From the NCBI GenBank assembly GCA_013044365.1, contig JABEUP010000128.1:1-33102 (forward strand): a DNA stretch of 33,102 nucleotides, read 5' to 3'. Below, one piece after another: positions 16,683 to 24,544 of the stretch. The notes under the pieces are model-generated. The model was given only the letters and a program-made list of their open reading frames with translations. It was not told the DNA's origin and did no database searches. Source of the DNA: Acidimicrobiaceae bacterium. Lineage in GTDB: Bacteria > Actinomycetota > Acidimicrobiia > Acidimicrobiales > Acidimicrobiaceae. A program made the position numbers and the translations under genes. Numbering within the stretch: position 1 is the stretch's first letter; the number at the start of each line of letters is the position of its first letter.

Positions 16683-17939
16683 TCAGGCCAAAAACTCACG
16701 TGGATCGGACAAAACGCCGCGGACGGCCGAGGCTGCCACGGTATACGCCGATGACAAATACATTTTTGCTTTTGGGCTCCCATTCCGGCCGGGAAAGTTT
16801 CGGGCATGAGTCGATACCATCGACTCAGTTTCGGCCATTGCTCCCATGTTTATCGCTTGGTTGGAACCCGTACTTGGTGGAAACCAGGTACAACCTGCCT
16901 GGAACATATCCACCACCAGGCCCTCATCGCAAGCTTGCTGGAAGACCTGCCGGCTTGAGGGAACCACGTTGAATTTCACACCGTTGGCGATGTGGCGGCC
17001 GCGCAGGATCTCTGCCGCTTGACGAATATCTTCGATACGTCCACCACCGTGGCCTCCGAGTTCCGCCCATTGCACTTCCCGGCCAGCGAAGACGCTGATA
17101 GGTCCAACATTGCCCAATGTCGGCGAAGCTGCCACCTGGGGCTCCAAATCGCTTATGTCATATGACCAGGTTGCCTGGAAATCGGAGTCGGAGTCGGAGT
17201 ACAAAAGGTCATAAGGGTTTGAGGTGAATTCCGACATAAACTGAACCGTTTTTTCATCCGGCTCGATAAATCCGCATTTAGCTCCTACATCAACCGTGAT
17301 GAGGGGAAAGAGCCACCTGTCCCACATATCTAGTTCTTTTATATACTTGCCGCCAAAATGCAGCGCCTTGTACACCGCCCCGCCCTCACCAATCTGGGCA
17401 GTGAGCCAAAGCGCCGAGTCACGCGGTGTTACCCCAGGCTTGTGGTGGCCCGACAGCTCAATCCGGATGGTTTCCGGGACCCTAAACCAGGCCTTGCCAA
17501 ACGGCATCACCATCCCGGCATGGGAATTGTTGCCAAGACCTGCAGCGAAGGCTCCGACCGCTCCATGCACCGGGGTATGGCTGTCCGACCCAACGATAAC
17601 TGCTCCGGGCCTGATAAAACCGTTTCGGAGACCGGCATGGTGGATATTTCCACTGCCGCAGTCAAAGAGGTGCACGCCATGGCGACGCGCGAAGGCGCGC
17701 GTCTCTTCCAAAACCCGGGCTTGGGACTCCGTAGGCGGAGAAAAATGGTGATCAAATACAATCACCACACGCTCAGGATACTTCATCGGTCGATGGACCT
17801 CGTTTTCGAATACCCTAGAGGTGATATAGCCGCTCAGATCATGAAGCAACAGGCAGTCCACGTTGGCAACGACGATATCTCCAGGCTCTACTTTCTGCCG
17901 CCCGCTGGCCTTGGCCAGAATCTTTTCAACCAGGTTCAT
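16683..17939 (-). CDS. LeuC/aconitase-like large subunit lacking iron-sulfur cysteines
   Basis: This 418-residue protein aligns over its length with the canonical large subunit encoded just upstream. The aconitase-fold blocks VFDHH (about 62-66), GSDSHT (117-122), ILRGRH (311-316) and HARNFPGR are kept. Of the three cluster-ligating Cys, the IGSCTN segment is replaced by ELGGHGGG (293-300), and the NPGCGxC segment by QAGCTWFPP, leaving only Cys350. A [4Fe-4S] cluster with three protein ligands is therefore not expected. Its ATG overlaps the upstream stop (TAATG). It may use another metal, act without a cofactor, or be a regulatory or scaffold subunit of the first pair. Confidence 0.87.
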   Translation of the reverse strand: MNLVEKILAKASGRQKVEPGDIVVANVDCLLLHDLSGYITSRVFENEVHRPMKYPERVVIVFDHHFSPPTESQARVLEETRAFARRHGVHLFDCGSGNIHHAGLRNGFIRPGAVIVGSDSHTPVHGAVGAFAAGLGNNSHAGMVMPFGKAWFRVPETIRIELSGHHKPGVTPRDSALWLTAQIGEGGAVYKALHFGGKYIKELDMWDRWLFPLITVDVGAKCGFIEPDEKTVQFMSEFTSNPYDLLYSDSDSDFQATWSYDISDLEPQVAASPTLGNVGPISVFAGREVQWAELGGHGGGRIEDIRQAAEILRGRHIANGVKFNVVPSSRQVFQQACDEGLVVDMFQAGCTWFPPSTGSNQAINMGAMAETESMVSTHARNFPGRNGSPKAKMYLSSAYTVAASAVRGVLSDPREFLA

Positions 17940-19225
17940 TAAGCAATGCTCCCTTCAGGCAAGGCGATGAAATCACGCGGATCAGCTATTACACCTCTTA
18001 CTGCTGTCGCGGCTGCCACGACGGGGCTGGCAAGATAGATTTCCGAGTCATAGCTTCCCATCCGGCCCCGAAAGTTTCTGTTAGCCGTGGAGAGGGTGAC
18101 CTCACCGTCGGCCATAACTCCACCGTCGCCAGCGCAAGCGCCGCAACCAGGATTTGTCACCAGCGCACCGCTATCAAGTAGGACTGACATCACTCCAGAG
18201 TCGATTGCACGCCGGAGGACTTGCTTTGACGCCGGAGTAACTATAAGACGGACTCCAGGCGCAACGTGGCGACCACGGAGAATGGAAGCTGCTTCGACGA
18301 GATCCTCATACTTGGCATTTGTGCACGACCCGATAAAGACCTGATTAACTGGGGTTCCGGCAACATCTTCAATTGATTTGACGTTGTCAACCGTGTCAGG
18401 ACACGCGACCTGGGGAACCAAGGTCTCTCCGTCGATGTGGACTTCCCGGACATAGCGTGCATCCGAATCAGGAAATATTTCTTCGTATGCGTCACGGGCG
18501 ACGCCACAACGTTCAAGGTATTCTCTGGTCACCTCGTCGGGAGGGACATAGGCGAACTTTGCTCCCACTTCCATTGCCAGGTTGCAAAGCGTCATCCGCT
18601 CCGAGACCGACAAGCCCTCGACATAGCTGCCATGGAACTCAACCGAACAATATGTCGCGCCATCCGCGGTCAGCTCTCCAATCAATTTCAACATAACATC
18701 CTTGGCATAGACTCCATGAGACAGGGGCCCTTCAATCACGACTTTGATCGACTCAGGGACCATCATCCATAGATATCCGCAAACCCAGGTAGCTGTCACC
18801 TCGCTGAAGCCGACGCCGGTGCCGGCAACACCGAGAGCACCGTAAATCGTGGAGTGGGAGTCGGTCCCGATGAGCAACATTCCCGGTCGAACATGACCTT
18901 CCTCAATCAGCACTACATGGGCGATGCCGGCATCCACGTCATAGAACTTTTTAATTCCATGCGAGGCTGCAAACTCGCGGCACAGCTTTTGGTCTCCTGC
19001 AGTCTTTGCGCTGTATGCGGGCGAATTGTGATCCATGACCATTGCGATGCGATCCGGATCGAAAAGCTTGTCTGTACCCAACTTCTCAAGGGTCCGGATG
19101 CAGCGCCAGCTAGCCGCATGACTCATTATCAGGTTTGGATAGGCATCAACTATCTGACCGGCCTGGGTCACACCCTCCCCCGCAGCACGCGCCAACAACT
19201 TCTCGGCAAAGGTCGAACCCATCAC
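17939..19225 (-). CDS. Canonical LeuC/homoaconitase-family large subunit ([4Fe-4S])
   Basis: This 428-residue hydro-lyase large subunit has an intact iron-sulfur site: IGSCTN (Cys301) and NPGCGAC (Cys361, Cys364). It also carries MDHNSPA, GTDSHS and FRGRMGS, all typical of 3-isopropylmalate dehydratase, homoaconitase and 2,3-dimethylmalate/citraconate-type enzymes. It interconverts a 2- and 3-hydroxy acid through the unsaturated acid. Two starts are possible: GTG 19225, overlapping the small-subunit stop (GTGA), and the next codon ATG 19222; GGAGG serves either. No leuA or leuB is nearby and the context is catabolic, so leucine biosynthesis is less likely than a role in substrate breakdown. 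Confidence 0.92.
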   Translation of the reverse strand: MMGSTFAEKLLARAAGEGVTQAGQIVDAYPNLIMSHAASWRCIRTLEKLGTDKLFDPDRIAMVMDHNSPAYSAKTAGDQKLCREFAASHGIKKFYDVDAGIAHVVLIEEGHVRPGMLLIGTDSHSTIYGALGVAGTGVGFSEVTATWVCGYLWMMVPESIKVVIEGPLSHGVYAKDVMLKLIGELTADGATYCSVEFHGSYVEGLSVSERMTLCNLAMEVGAKFAYVPPDEVTREYLERCGVARDAYEEIFPDSDARYVREVHIDGETLVPQVACPDTVDNVKSIEDVAGTPVNQVFIGSCTNAKYEDLVEAASILRGRHVAPGVRLIVTPASKQVLRRAIDSGVMSVLLDSGALVTNPGCGACAGDGGVMADGEVTLSTANRNFRGRMGSYDSEIYLASPVVAAATAVRGVIADPRDFIALPEGSIA

Positions 19226-19719
19226 GCCACACCTCCATCTGAAAGCTTCTGGGAGACGTAAGGGATCAGACCTCCAGCTCGAATAATTTCGATAAGCGAC
19301 TCCGGATAAGCCGGAAACGGGTAGGTACTATCCCCAACTACCACAACCGCGTTTACGAGATCGACGAAAACCTCTACGCCGTCGGCGGCTGCATCGGATG
19401 CATCGGCCTGCGTGATAGCGAGGAGCCCGGTATTTATAGCATTTCGGAAAAACGTCCTGGCGAAGGACTTGGCGACTACCGCTACCACGCCGGCCCCAAC
19501 TAAGCCCGATGCCGCCTGCTCACGGGCGCTGCCACAGCCGAAGTTGAATCCGGCAACAATTACCGGGCTGTTCCGCACGCGTGCCTGAACCTCGGGGCCA
19601 AGCGGTTCGAAGACGTGCTCGGCCAGTTCGACAGGATCAATACTGACCAAATACCTCCCGGGCATAATGACGTCTGTATTTACACCGTCACCAAATTTAG
19701 TGCAGATACCACCAATCAA
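19222..19719 (-). CDS. Canonical LeuD-like small (swivel) subunit
   Basis: This 165-residue swivel subunit has the intact substrate loop FGCGSAREQA, TKFGDGVNTDVIMPGRYL at the N-terminus and FARTFFRNAINTGLLAI in the middle. It partners the canonical large subunit, whose start overlaps its stop. It is the first gene of the 13-kb operon. The start is unusual: in frame, a TAA lies two codons upstream, so translation must begin at TTG 19719, served by a GGGGGT stretch about 5 bases before it. An ATG at 19732 is in another frame. The order small-then-large is reversed relative to the second pair (large-then-small). Confidence 0.9.
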   Translation of the reverse strand: MIGGICTKFGDGVNTDVIMPGRYLVSIDPVELAEHVFEPLGPEVQARVRNSPVIVAGFNFGCGSAREQAASGLVGAGVVAVVAKSFARTFFRNAINTGLLAITQADASDAAADGVEVFVDLVNAVVVVGDSTYPFPAYPESLIEIIRAGGLIPYVSQKLSDGGVA

Positions 19720-19822
19720 CGCTTACCCCCATATCGCGGCCTCTAATACCCCAGTTGTCCGTTAAAGACACCGGGACAAATTCCGTTATCCACCAGTTGT
19801 ATCCCCTACCAACTAAATGTGG

Positions 19823-19837
19823 TACGAACTATTCGTA
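19823..19837. promoter_or_regulatory. Palindrome, candidate operator 1
   Basis: TACGAACTATTCGTA is a perfect 6-3-6 inverted repeat. It lies just at and downstream of the expected transcription start of the minus-strand operon (about 19835) and upstream of the divergent MarR gene. MarR dimers bind such palindromes and usually repress their own divergent region. Assignment to this MarR is inference. Confidence 0.6.
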
Positions 19838-19841
19838 GTGC

Positions 19842-19870
19842 AATATAATAAATTATCATGATAAAGTCAA
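19842..19870 (-). promoter_or_regulatory. Sigma70-type promoter of the large operon
   Basis: Read on the minus strand, TTGACT (19870-19865), a 17-base spacer and TATATT (19847-19842) make a near-consensus promoter. The start would be near 19835, giving a leader of about 115 bases to TTG 19719. On the plus strand TATAAT (19844-19849) overlaps it but has no good -35. Confidence 0.7.
19853..19864. promoter_or_regulatory. Palindrome, candidate operator 2
   Basis: TTATCATGATAA is a perfect 12-bp palindrome lying wholly inside the spacer of the minus-strand promoter. A protein bound here would block RNA polymerase. It is a second candidate site for the divergently encoded MarR protein. Confidence 0.55.
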
Positions 19871-19985
19871 GACATACATAGACAGTTTTTGCGGCTGGAC
19901 CCACGGCCACCTCGGCGGCAGGCTACTCTGAAACTAACCCGCAGGACAGGCATCTGATATCGGCAACTACCAAGGAGGACACTTA

Positions 19986-20573
19986 GTGATGACCAGCCCT
20001 AGTGGAAACGGTGTTAGTAGCTATTCAGATGCCGTGGTCACAGGCAAGTTACTGATAAGACTTGGATCACGCATTCACCGTCTCCAAGTGGAGGTTCTCG
20101 AAAGGCTCAGCACCCCATTGTCAATCCGCCAGTACAGGATCCTGGTCCGGGTCGATCAAGGTATCTCGTCGCTGAGTCTCCAAGCTGAGCAGGCACGGCG
20201 TCAACGCTCGACTGTTTCCAAAAGTGCTGACAGCCTCGTACGCCAGGGCCTGCTCACCCGTACCGAGGCGGTCGAAGACCGCCGAAGCGTGGTACTTGCG
20301 CTCACCCCAGCCGGGCTGGCTCTGCTCAGCGAGGCAAGATCCGCGTCCGAGCAACTCGCTGTCTGGCTGGTTCAAGCGGCTGAGATTTCACCCGAAACTT
20401 TAGCCATCCTCGCCGACCAGCTCTACGAGGCAACCGAAGCAATAGTGGACACCCCGAATGTCTTGAAGCCGAATACCGCAATAATGGCCACGTCAGGTTC
20501 CGGGCAAATTGATCCGCTCCCAACCACCCGGTCCCAAAAAAAACAGCGGTCAGCCAGACCGGTTCGGCGATAG
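19986..20573 (+). CDS. MarR-family transcriptional regulator
   Basis: This regulator of about 195 residues carries a winged helix-turn-helix. LSIRQYRILVRVD opens the DNA-binding domain, the recognition region is about residues 65-85 (RQRSTVSKSADSLVRQGLLTR), and the wing has the typical DRR (EDRRSVVLALTPAGLALLSEA). N- and C-terminal helices form the usual dimer and ligand region. The tail is basic (KKQRSARPVRR). The start is GTG 19986 or the adjacent ATG 19989; AAGGAGG lies 7 or 10 bases upstream. It is transcribed divergently from the large operon across a region with two palindromes, so it is the likely ligand-responsive repressor of that operon. An A8 run lies near its 3' end (20536-20543). 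Confidence 0.9.
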   Translation: MMTSPSGNGVSSYSDAVVTGKLLIRLGSRIHRLQVEVLERLSTPLSIRQYRILVRVDQGISSLSLQAEQARRQRSTVSKSADSLVRQGLLTRTEAVEDRRSVVLALTPAGLALLSEARSASEQLAVWLVQAAEISPETLAILADQLYEATEAIVDTPNVLKPNTAIMATSGSGQIDPLPTTRSQKKQRSARPVRR

Positions 20574-20586
20574 TGCACCCGTACTA

Positions 20587-21642
20587 ATGAAACGGCTATC
20601 CCTCAGCCTGGCTTTAACTCGCAGCGCGGTCGTGACTCCGCTTCTCGACGGTGATATCGAGGTGGAAGGTGTCGACCTAGTTACCTCTATAGTCAGCCCC
20701 GGCGATCTATTTTGGAGACAACTTCACCACCAGGAATTCGACGTGTCAGAGTTTTCCCTCTCGTCACTCCTGATTCTGGCAGACAACGGTGATCCCACCT
20801 GGCATGCCATACCTGTGTTCCCTACCCGCTCGTTCTTCCACACCCAGATTTTAGTTCGTTCCGACAGCGGAATAAATGTTCCCGGCGACCTCAAAGGGCG
20901 GCGCGTTGGAGTGCCCGAGTACCAGCAGACTGCCGCGTTATGGACCCGGGCTGCCCTCCAGCACGAGTTCGGAGTGTTCCCTAATGAACTGGACTGGGTT
21001 ATGGGACGCCAGCCACTTCACAGCCACGCAGAGGTAACTGGCTTCGAGCCCCCGGCAGGATTACGGCTTTCCACCGTTCGAGACGGTGAGACCTTGGGTT
21101 CTCTGGTTGCTGCCGGCAAGTTGGACGCTCTTATCGCCTATCGGTCGCGCAACAGCGGCTTGGGCCTCGGACTGGAACCAAACCAGTCTAATGACAGATC
21201 TGCGACAGAGGGACCTGGCATCGTCGGGACGGAGACTGCCGATCTCAAATCTGAGGGCAAACTCCGGCGCCTCTTTGCAAACCCGACCGCCGAAGGCATC
21301 CGCTACTTCAAGAGCACCGGTATGTTCCCGGTCAATCACGTTATCGTTATTCGGGATTCACTTGTGCGGCAACATCCGTGGCTACCACGAAACCTATATG
21401 AGGCTTTTTGCCGTTCGAAGGAGCTTGCGTTCCAACGCCTCCATCGGCACCTGGAACTCTATGCTGCCCTGGGCGCAGTTGAATTAGGCCGGGTTGATGA
21501 CACTAAAAGAGCCCTGTCGTTCGGACTTCGTACCAACCGTCCATTGCTCACTGCGGCCATCGGCTACGCGGTAGAACAGGAACTATTGCGCTCTTCTATA
21601 GTACCGGAGGACCTCTTCTTCCCCTCGGTATTAGAGTCATAG
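20587..21642 (+). CDS. 4,5-dihydroxyphthalate decarboxylase-like / solute-binding-fold protein
   Basis: This 351-residue protein resembles the family annotated as 4,5-dihydroxyphthalate decarboxylase (Pht5-like), which shares the type II periplasmic-binding fold. Typical blocks are LDGDIEVEGVDLV, PGDLFWRQLHHQEFDVSEFSLSSLL, IPVFPTRSFFHTQILVR, DLKGRRVGVPEYQQTAALWTRAALQHEFGV and VAAGKLDALIAY. It has no signal peptide and should be cytoplasmic, either a decarboxylase/ring-processing enzyme or a ligand-binding partner. ATG 20587 is 13 bases after the MarR stop and has no clear ribosome site; the open frame continues upstream across the A8 run in the MarR gene. Coupled translation or a slippage-derived fusion is possible. 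The same-strand pairing ties it to the MarR-controlled pathway. Confidence 0.8.
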   Translation: MKRLSLSLALTRSAVVTPLLDGDIEVEGVDLVTSIVSPGDLFWRQLHHQEFDVSEFSLSSLLILADNGDPTWHAIPVFPTRSFFHTQILVRSDSGINVPGDLKGRRVGVPEYQQTAALWTRAALQHEFGVFPNELDWVMGRQPLHSHAEVTGFEPPAGLRLSTVRDGETLGSLVAAGKLDALIAYRSRNSGLGLGLEPNQSNDRSATEGPGIVGTETADLKSEGKLRRLFANPTAEGIRYFKSTGMFPVNHVIVIRDSLVRQHPWLPRNLYEAFCRSKELAFQRLHRHLELYAALGAVELGRVDDTKRALSFGLRTNRPLLTAAIGYAVEQELLRSSIVPEDLFFPSVLES

Positions 21643-21978
21643 CTCAGATATCTAAAAGTTCATAGTTGGCGAGTCACATTAAACCACCATTCCAAGAGCC
21701 ACTTTATTTATCAAGTCTGGCCTCGCTGATCTATAAGTCGCTCAGGTTTCTGATGCTGTAAGTAACCCTGACGGTCCAAAGGAAAAGAACTCCTAGTTCC
21801 CAGATCATTTGTCCACGGGTACGGGAGAACGTCAAATGAGTGCCGTTCATCCCCGTCGGGCCTTTGAATTGACACAAACCGGAACCGTTTATAGTGTCTG
21901 GCCACAATTCAACTCTAATACCGGCAAGTTCGTTTTCCACTTAGAATAGAAATGCCATAGGCAGTTATAATTGTATAA
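21643..21978. other. Intergenic region with AT-rich possible promoter
   Basis: This gap of about 336 bases precedes the first HD-GYP gene. Two overlapping -10-like hexamers, TATAAT at 21966-21971 and 21974-21979, lie at its end, without a good -35. If they are used, the TTG at 21979 cannot be the translation start. No c-di-GMP riboswitch motif was recognised. Confidence 0.35.
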
Positions 21979-23505
21979 TTGCTGAAACGGGGGCTCTCTA
22001 TCGACGACTCTAGTTACAAAGATTGGAATCTGAGTACCGTTATATCCACTGATCGTTTCGTTCAGTCTGACGACTTGCTTATGGTGCTTATCGATGAAAA
22101 CAAAGTTATCGTCGACTACAACGAGTCATATCGTTCGTGGTTCAGGTTGCCCAAGGGCGCTCCCACCCGCCAGAGCATTATCGACCCATGGTGGCATGCC
22201 GTACGCGAAGACGGATCGCCCTTCCCCATTTGGGACCGCCCGTCCACAATCACTTTGGAGACTGGCAGGTCCGTATCCAGCGTCGTCATGGGCGTCGACA
22301 TGGAAGGTGTTAAACGCAGATGGCTGCTAGTTTCGACCTTCGCGGCTTATGACGAGGATAGACTCAAAGGGGTAGTCTCCTGGTCCATCGACATTACAGA
22401 TAAAATCGACATGGATAGGCTGATGCGGCTAAACGCAGCGATGAACCGCAACGTAGTGACTGCATCTGATGAGACGACTTTCATGCAGCAAACCTGTGAC
22501 GCGCTTGTTAAGGAAGGTGGTTTCGCCCTCGCCAGAGTCGTTGTTGCCTCAGGTTCCAAACAAGGACTGGTAGAGGATATTGCTGCCAGTGGAGCTACAG
22601 ATTTTTTCTATAAAGAGATGACTCCGTGGTTGACCAATTCACCGCTGGACCTTAATCCTACGGGAACGGCCCTTCGAACCGGGTTAACTCAAGTCGCTAA
22701 CGATTTGGCTCATGATTCCCGTACGGAGCCTTGGCGTAAGCGGGAAAAACTATTCGATTTGGCCTCGAGCGTAGCCATCCCTTTGGATCTTGGAGATCGC
22801 CGCGCAGTCCTCAACGTCGTTTCCGATCACCCCAATGCCTTTGATAAGAAGACGCTCGATGGTCTCGAGGGAATCGCGAGGGAGATCGGATTCGCGGCAA
22901 AACACGTTCGCTCGGTACAACAACTCGCCATGGCATTCGATGGAACTCTTTCGGCTCTGGCAACTATGACAGAATCCCGCGACCCTTACACGGCAGGCCA
23001 CCAGAACAACGTCGGCCAGCTGGGCGCTGAAATCGCCGCCCGTCTCGGACTTGACGGCCCCATGGTTGTGTTGGTTAGCCAGAGCGGACGGGTACACGAC
23101 ATTGGAAAGATCGCCGTGCCTTCCGAGATCCTCACCCGTCCGGGCACGCTAAGCCATAACGAGTTCGAATTAATGAAGACTCACACTTCGGTAGGATTCG
23201 ACATCTTGTCCAAAGCATCCCTGCCCTGGCCTATTGCCGAGGTTGCTCTACAACACCACGAACGAATGGACGGGTCGGGCTACCCCCAAGGCCTCAGAGG
23301 CGATGATATCTCCATTCCTTCGAGAATTATCGCCGTGGCTGACGTTGTCGAAGCAATCATGCATTACCGCCCCTACCGGCAAGCATTGGGCGTCGATGCC
23401 GCACTTGACGAAGTGGCACGAGGTGCCGGAACGAAGTACGACGCCACAATCGTTGAGGCATGCGTCGAGGCAATCCCAGCATATCTTAACTATTTGACTG
23501 GCTGA
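21979..23505 (+). CDS. PAS-GAF-HD-GYP protein (c-di-GMP phosphodiesterase)
   Basis: The product (up to 508 residues) probably hydrolyses the second messenger c-di-GMP. It has an N-terminal PAS domain (about residues 30-150, ending DITDKID), a GAF-like domain (about 160-315) and a C-terminal HD-GYP domain. The HD-GYP residues are intact: GHQ (His341), HDIGK (His373-Asp374), KTHTSVG and HHERMDGSGYP. There is no transmembrane segment, so it is a cytoplasmic sensor-effector. The start is uncertain: a stop codon immediately precedes TTG 21979, which lies in a -10-like sequence; ATG 22081 would remove residues 1-34 but still keep most of PAS. It is a close paralogue of the 31411-32937 protein, with the same domain order and length. 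Confidence 0.9.
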   Translation: MLKRGLSIDDSSYKDWNLSTVISTDRFVQSDDLLMVLIDENKVIVDYNESYRSWFRLPKGAPTRQSIIDPWWHAVREDGSPFPIWDRPSTITLETGRSVSSVVMGVDMEGVKRRWLLVSTFAAYDEDRLKGVVSWSIDITDKIDMDRLMRLNAAMNRNVVTASDETTFMQQTCDALVKEGGFALARVVVASGSKQGLVEDIAASGATDFFYKEMTPWLTNSPLDLNPTGTALRTGLTQVANDLAHDSRTEPWRKREKLFDLASSVAIPLDLGDRRAVLNVVSDHPNAFDKKTLDGLEGIAREIGFAAKHVRSVQQLAMAFDGTLSALATMTESRDPYTAGHQNNVGQLGAEIAARLGLDGPMVVLVSQSGRVHDIGKIAVPSEILTRPGTLSHNEFELMKTHTSVGFDILSKASLPWPIAEVALQHHERMDGSGYPQGLRGDDISIPSRIIAVADVVEAIMHYRPYRQALGVDAALDEVARGAGTKYDATIVEACVEAIPAYLNYLTG

Positions 23506-24014
23506 ATCCTACCGGCTCCGAAGGTTACGGATCTAACAGCACAGACAAATGAAGAGTACACCGTCCACAAACTACGGCCAATGGATGGAACGTGGTTGAC
23601 GCCGTGACCGGGCCTCAGATAGAAACGAAATCTTTTCGCAACCCGCAGATCCCTCAAGCGTCCTCCTAGACAGACACCGTACCTGATTACCTGTCCAGCA
23701 CAAACGGGGTTCGGCTAATCCATTATTCCGTTACCTCAAACCGATACCGGCGTCGCTCGTCTCGTTTAACTCTGCATTTTCCCAGTGCCAAATCCTGATT
23801 CACCCCAACGGAGACGATCGCTGCTGGAACCCCCACCGCACAGCCGAAACAGCGACACCGTCGAACGGCGCCGGCCGGATAACCAAACATTGTTTCCCAA
23901 TGCCAAGAAACTGTCCGTATCGCGTCGAACCAACTGTGACCGAACGTCCTTATTTCAAACTGAATATTGATAAGATTCCCTAATTTCACTCAACGGGAGG
24001 CTACCGTCTTAGTT
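23506..24014. other. Intergenic region upstream of cobO
   Basis: About 509 bases between the HD-GYP stop and the cobO start. A cobalamin riboswitch was looked for because of the downstream genes, but no B12-box-like sequence (GCCACTG) was found. ORFs on either strand have no ribosome site or recognisable product. GGGAGG at about 23995-24000 is the only candidate ribosome site for cobO, with long spacing. Confidence 0.4.
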
Positions 24015-24539
24015 ATGGCACGCGCTGAATCAATTATTTTGGTTAACACTGGGTACGGAAAAGGAAAATCATCTGCTGCCTTTGGGGTAATGGGACGTGG
24101 CTGGGCCAGGGGATGGACGGTTGGCGTGGTCCAATTTATAAAGAGCGGCAAGTGGAAAACTGGCGAGCGAAAACTGGCTGATCATCTCGGGATCGAATGG
24201 CACACCCTTGGAGATGGATTCACATGGGAGTCCCAAGACCTGGACGAGTCGGCAGCTAAGGGCCGACACGCCTTTGAAGTTGCCAAACAAATGCTGGAAA
24301 GCGGTAACTTCGATCTTTTGATATTCGACGAACTCACCTATGCAGTCAAATATGGTTGGGTCCCGGTCGAAGAAGTCGTCGGGGCGCTTGAGCAAAGAAG
24401 CCCCAAGACCAATGTGGTTATCACCGGTAGAGACTGCCCGGAGGAGATCGTAAATATTGCCGATACCGTAACGGAGATGAGAAAGATAAAGCACGCCTAC
24501 GATCAGGGAATCAAGGCTAAAAAAGGAATCGAGTACTAA
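24015..24539 (+). CDS. cobO: Corrinoid adenosyltransferase CobO/BtuR type
   Basis: This 174-residue ATP:cob(I)alamin (or cob(I)yrinic acid a,c-diamide) adenosyltransferase adds the 5'-deoxyadenosyl group on cobalt. The P-loop NTGYGKGKSS (residues 11-20) and the following WTVGVVQFIKSGKWKTGE block are family hallmarks, as are LIFDELTYAVKYGW and VVITGRDCPEEIVNIADTVTEM. ATG 24015 gives the family's normal length and N-terminus; upstream codons to TTG 23967 are not needed. GGGAGG lies 14 bases before the ATG, a long spacing. It is followed after 5 bases by cbiA, a pairing common in actinobacterial cobalamin loci. Confidence 0.93.
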   Translation: MARAESIILVNTGYGKGKSSAAFGVMGRGWARGWTVGVVQFIKSGKWKTGERKLADHLGIEWHTLGDGFTWESQDLDESAAKGRHAFEVAKQMLESGNFDLLIFDELTYAVKYGWVPVEEVVGALEQRSPKTNVVITGRDCPEEIVNIADTVTEMRKIKHAYDQGIKAKKGIEY

Positions 24540-24544
24540 CAGAG

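Noticed and set aside
17358..17942. 194-codon plus-strand ORF
   Set aside because: Antisense to the atypical LeuC-like subunit; no ribosome site or family sequence.
17939..19719. Assignment of the canonical LeuCD-like pair to leucine biosynthesis
   Set aside because: No leuA/leuB/leuC context, and the genes head a transport/catabolic operon; the family includes several catabolic hydro-lyases.
23723..23989. 88-codon minus-strand ORF upstream of cobO
   Set aside because: GTG start without ribosome site and no recognisable protein; it occupies what is more simply the cobO promoter region.
23506..24014. Cobalamin riboswitch ahead of the cobO-cbiA pair
   Set aside because: Expected from the gene content, but no B12-box-like sequence or matching stem pattern was seen.
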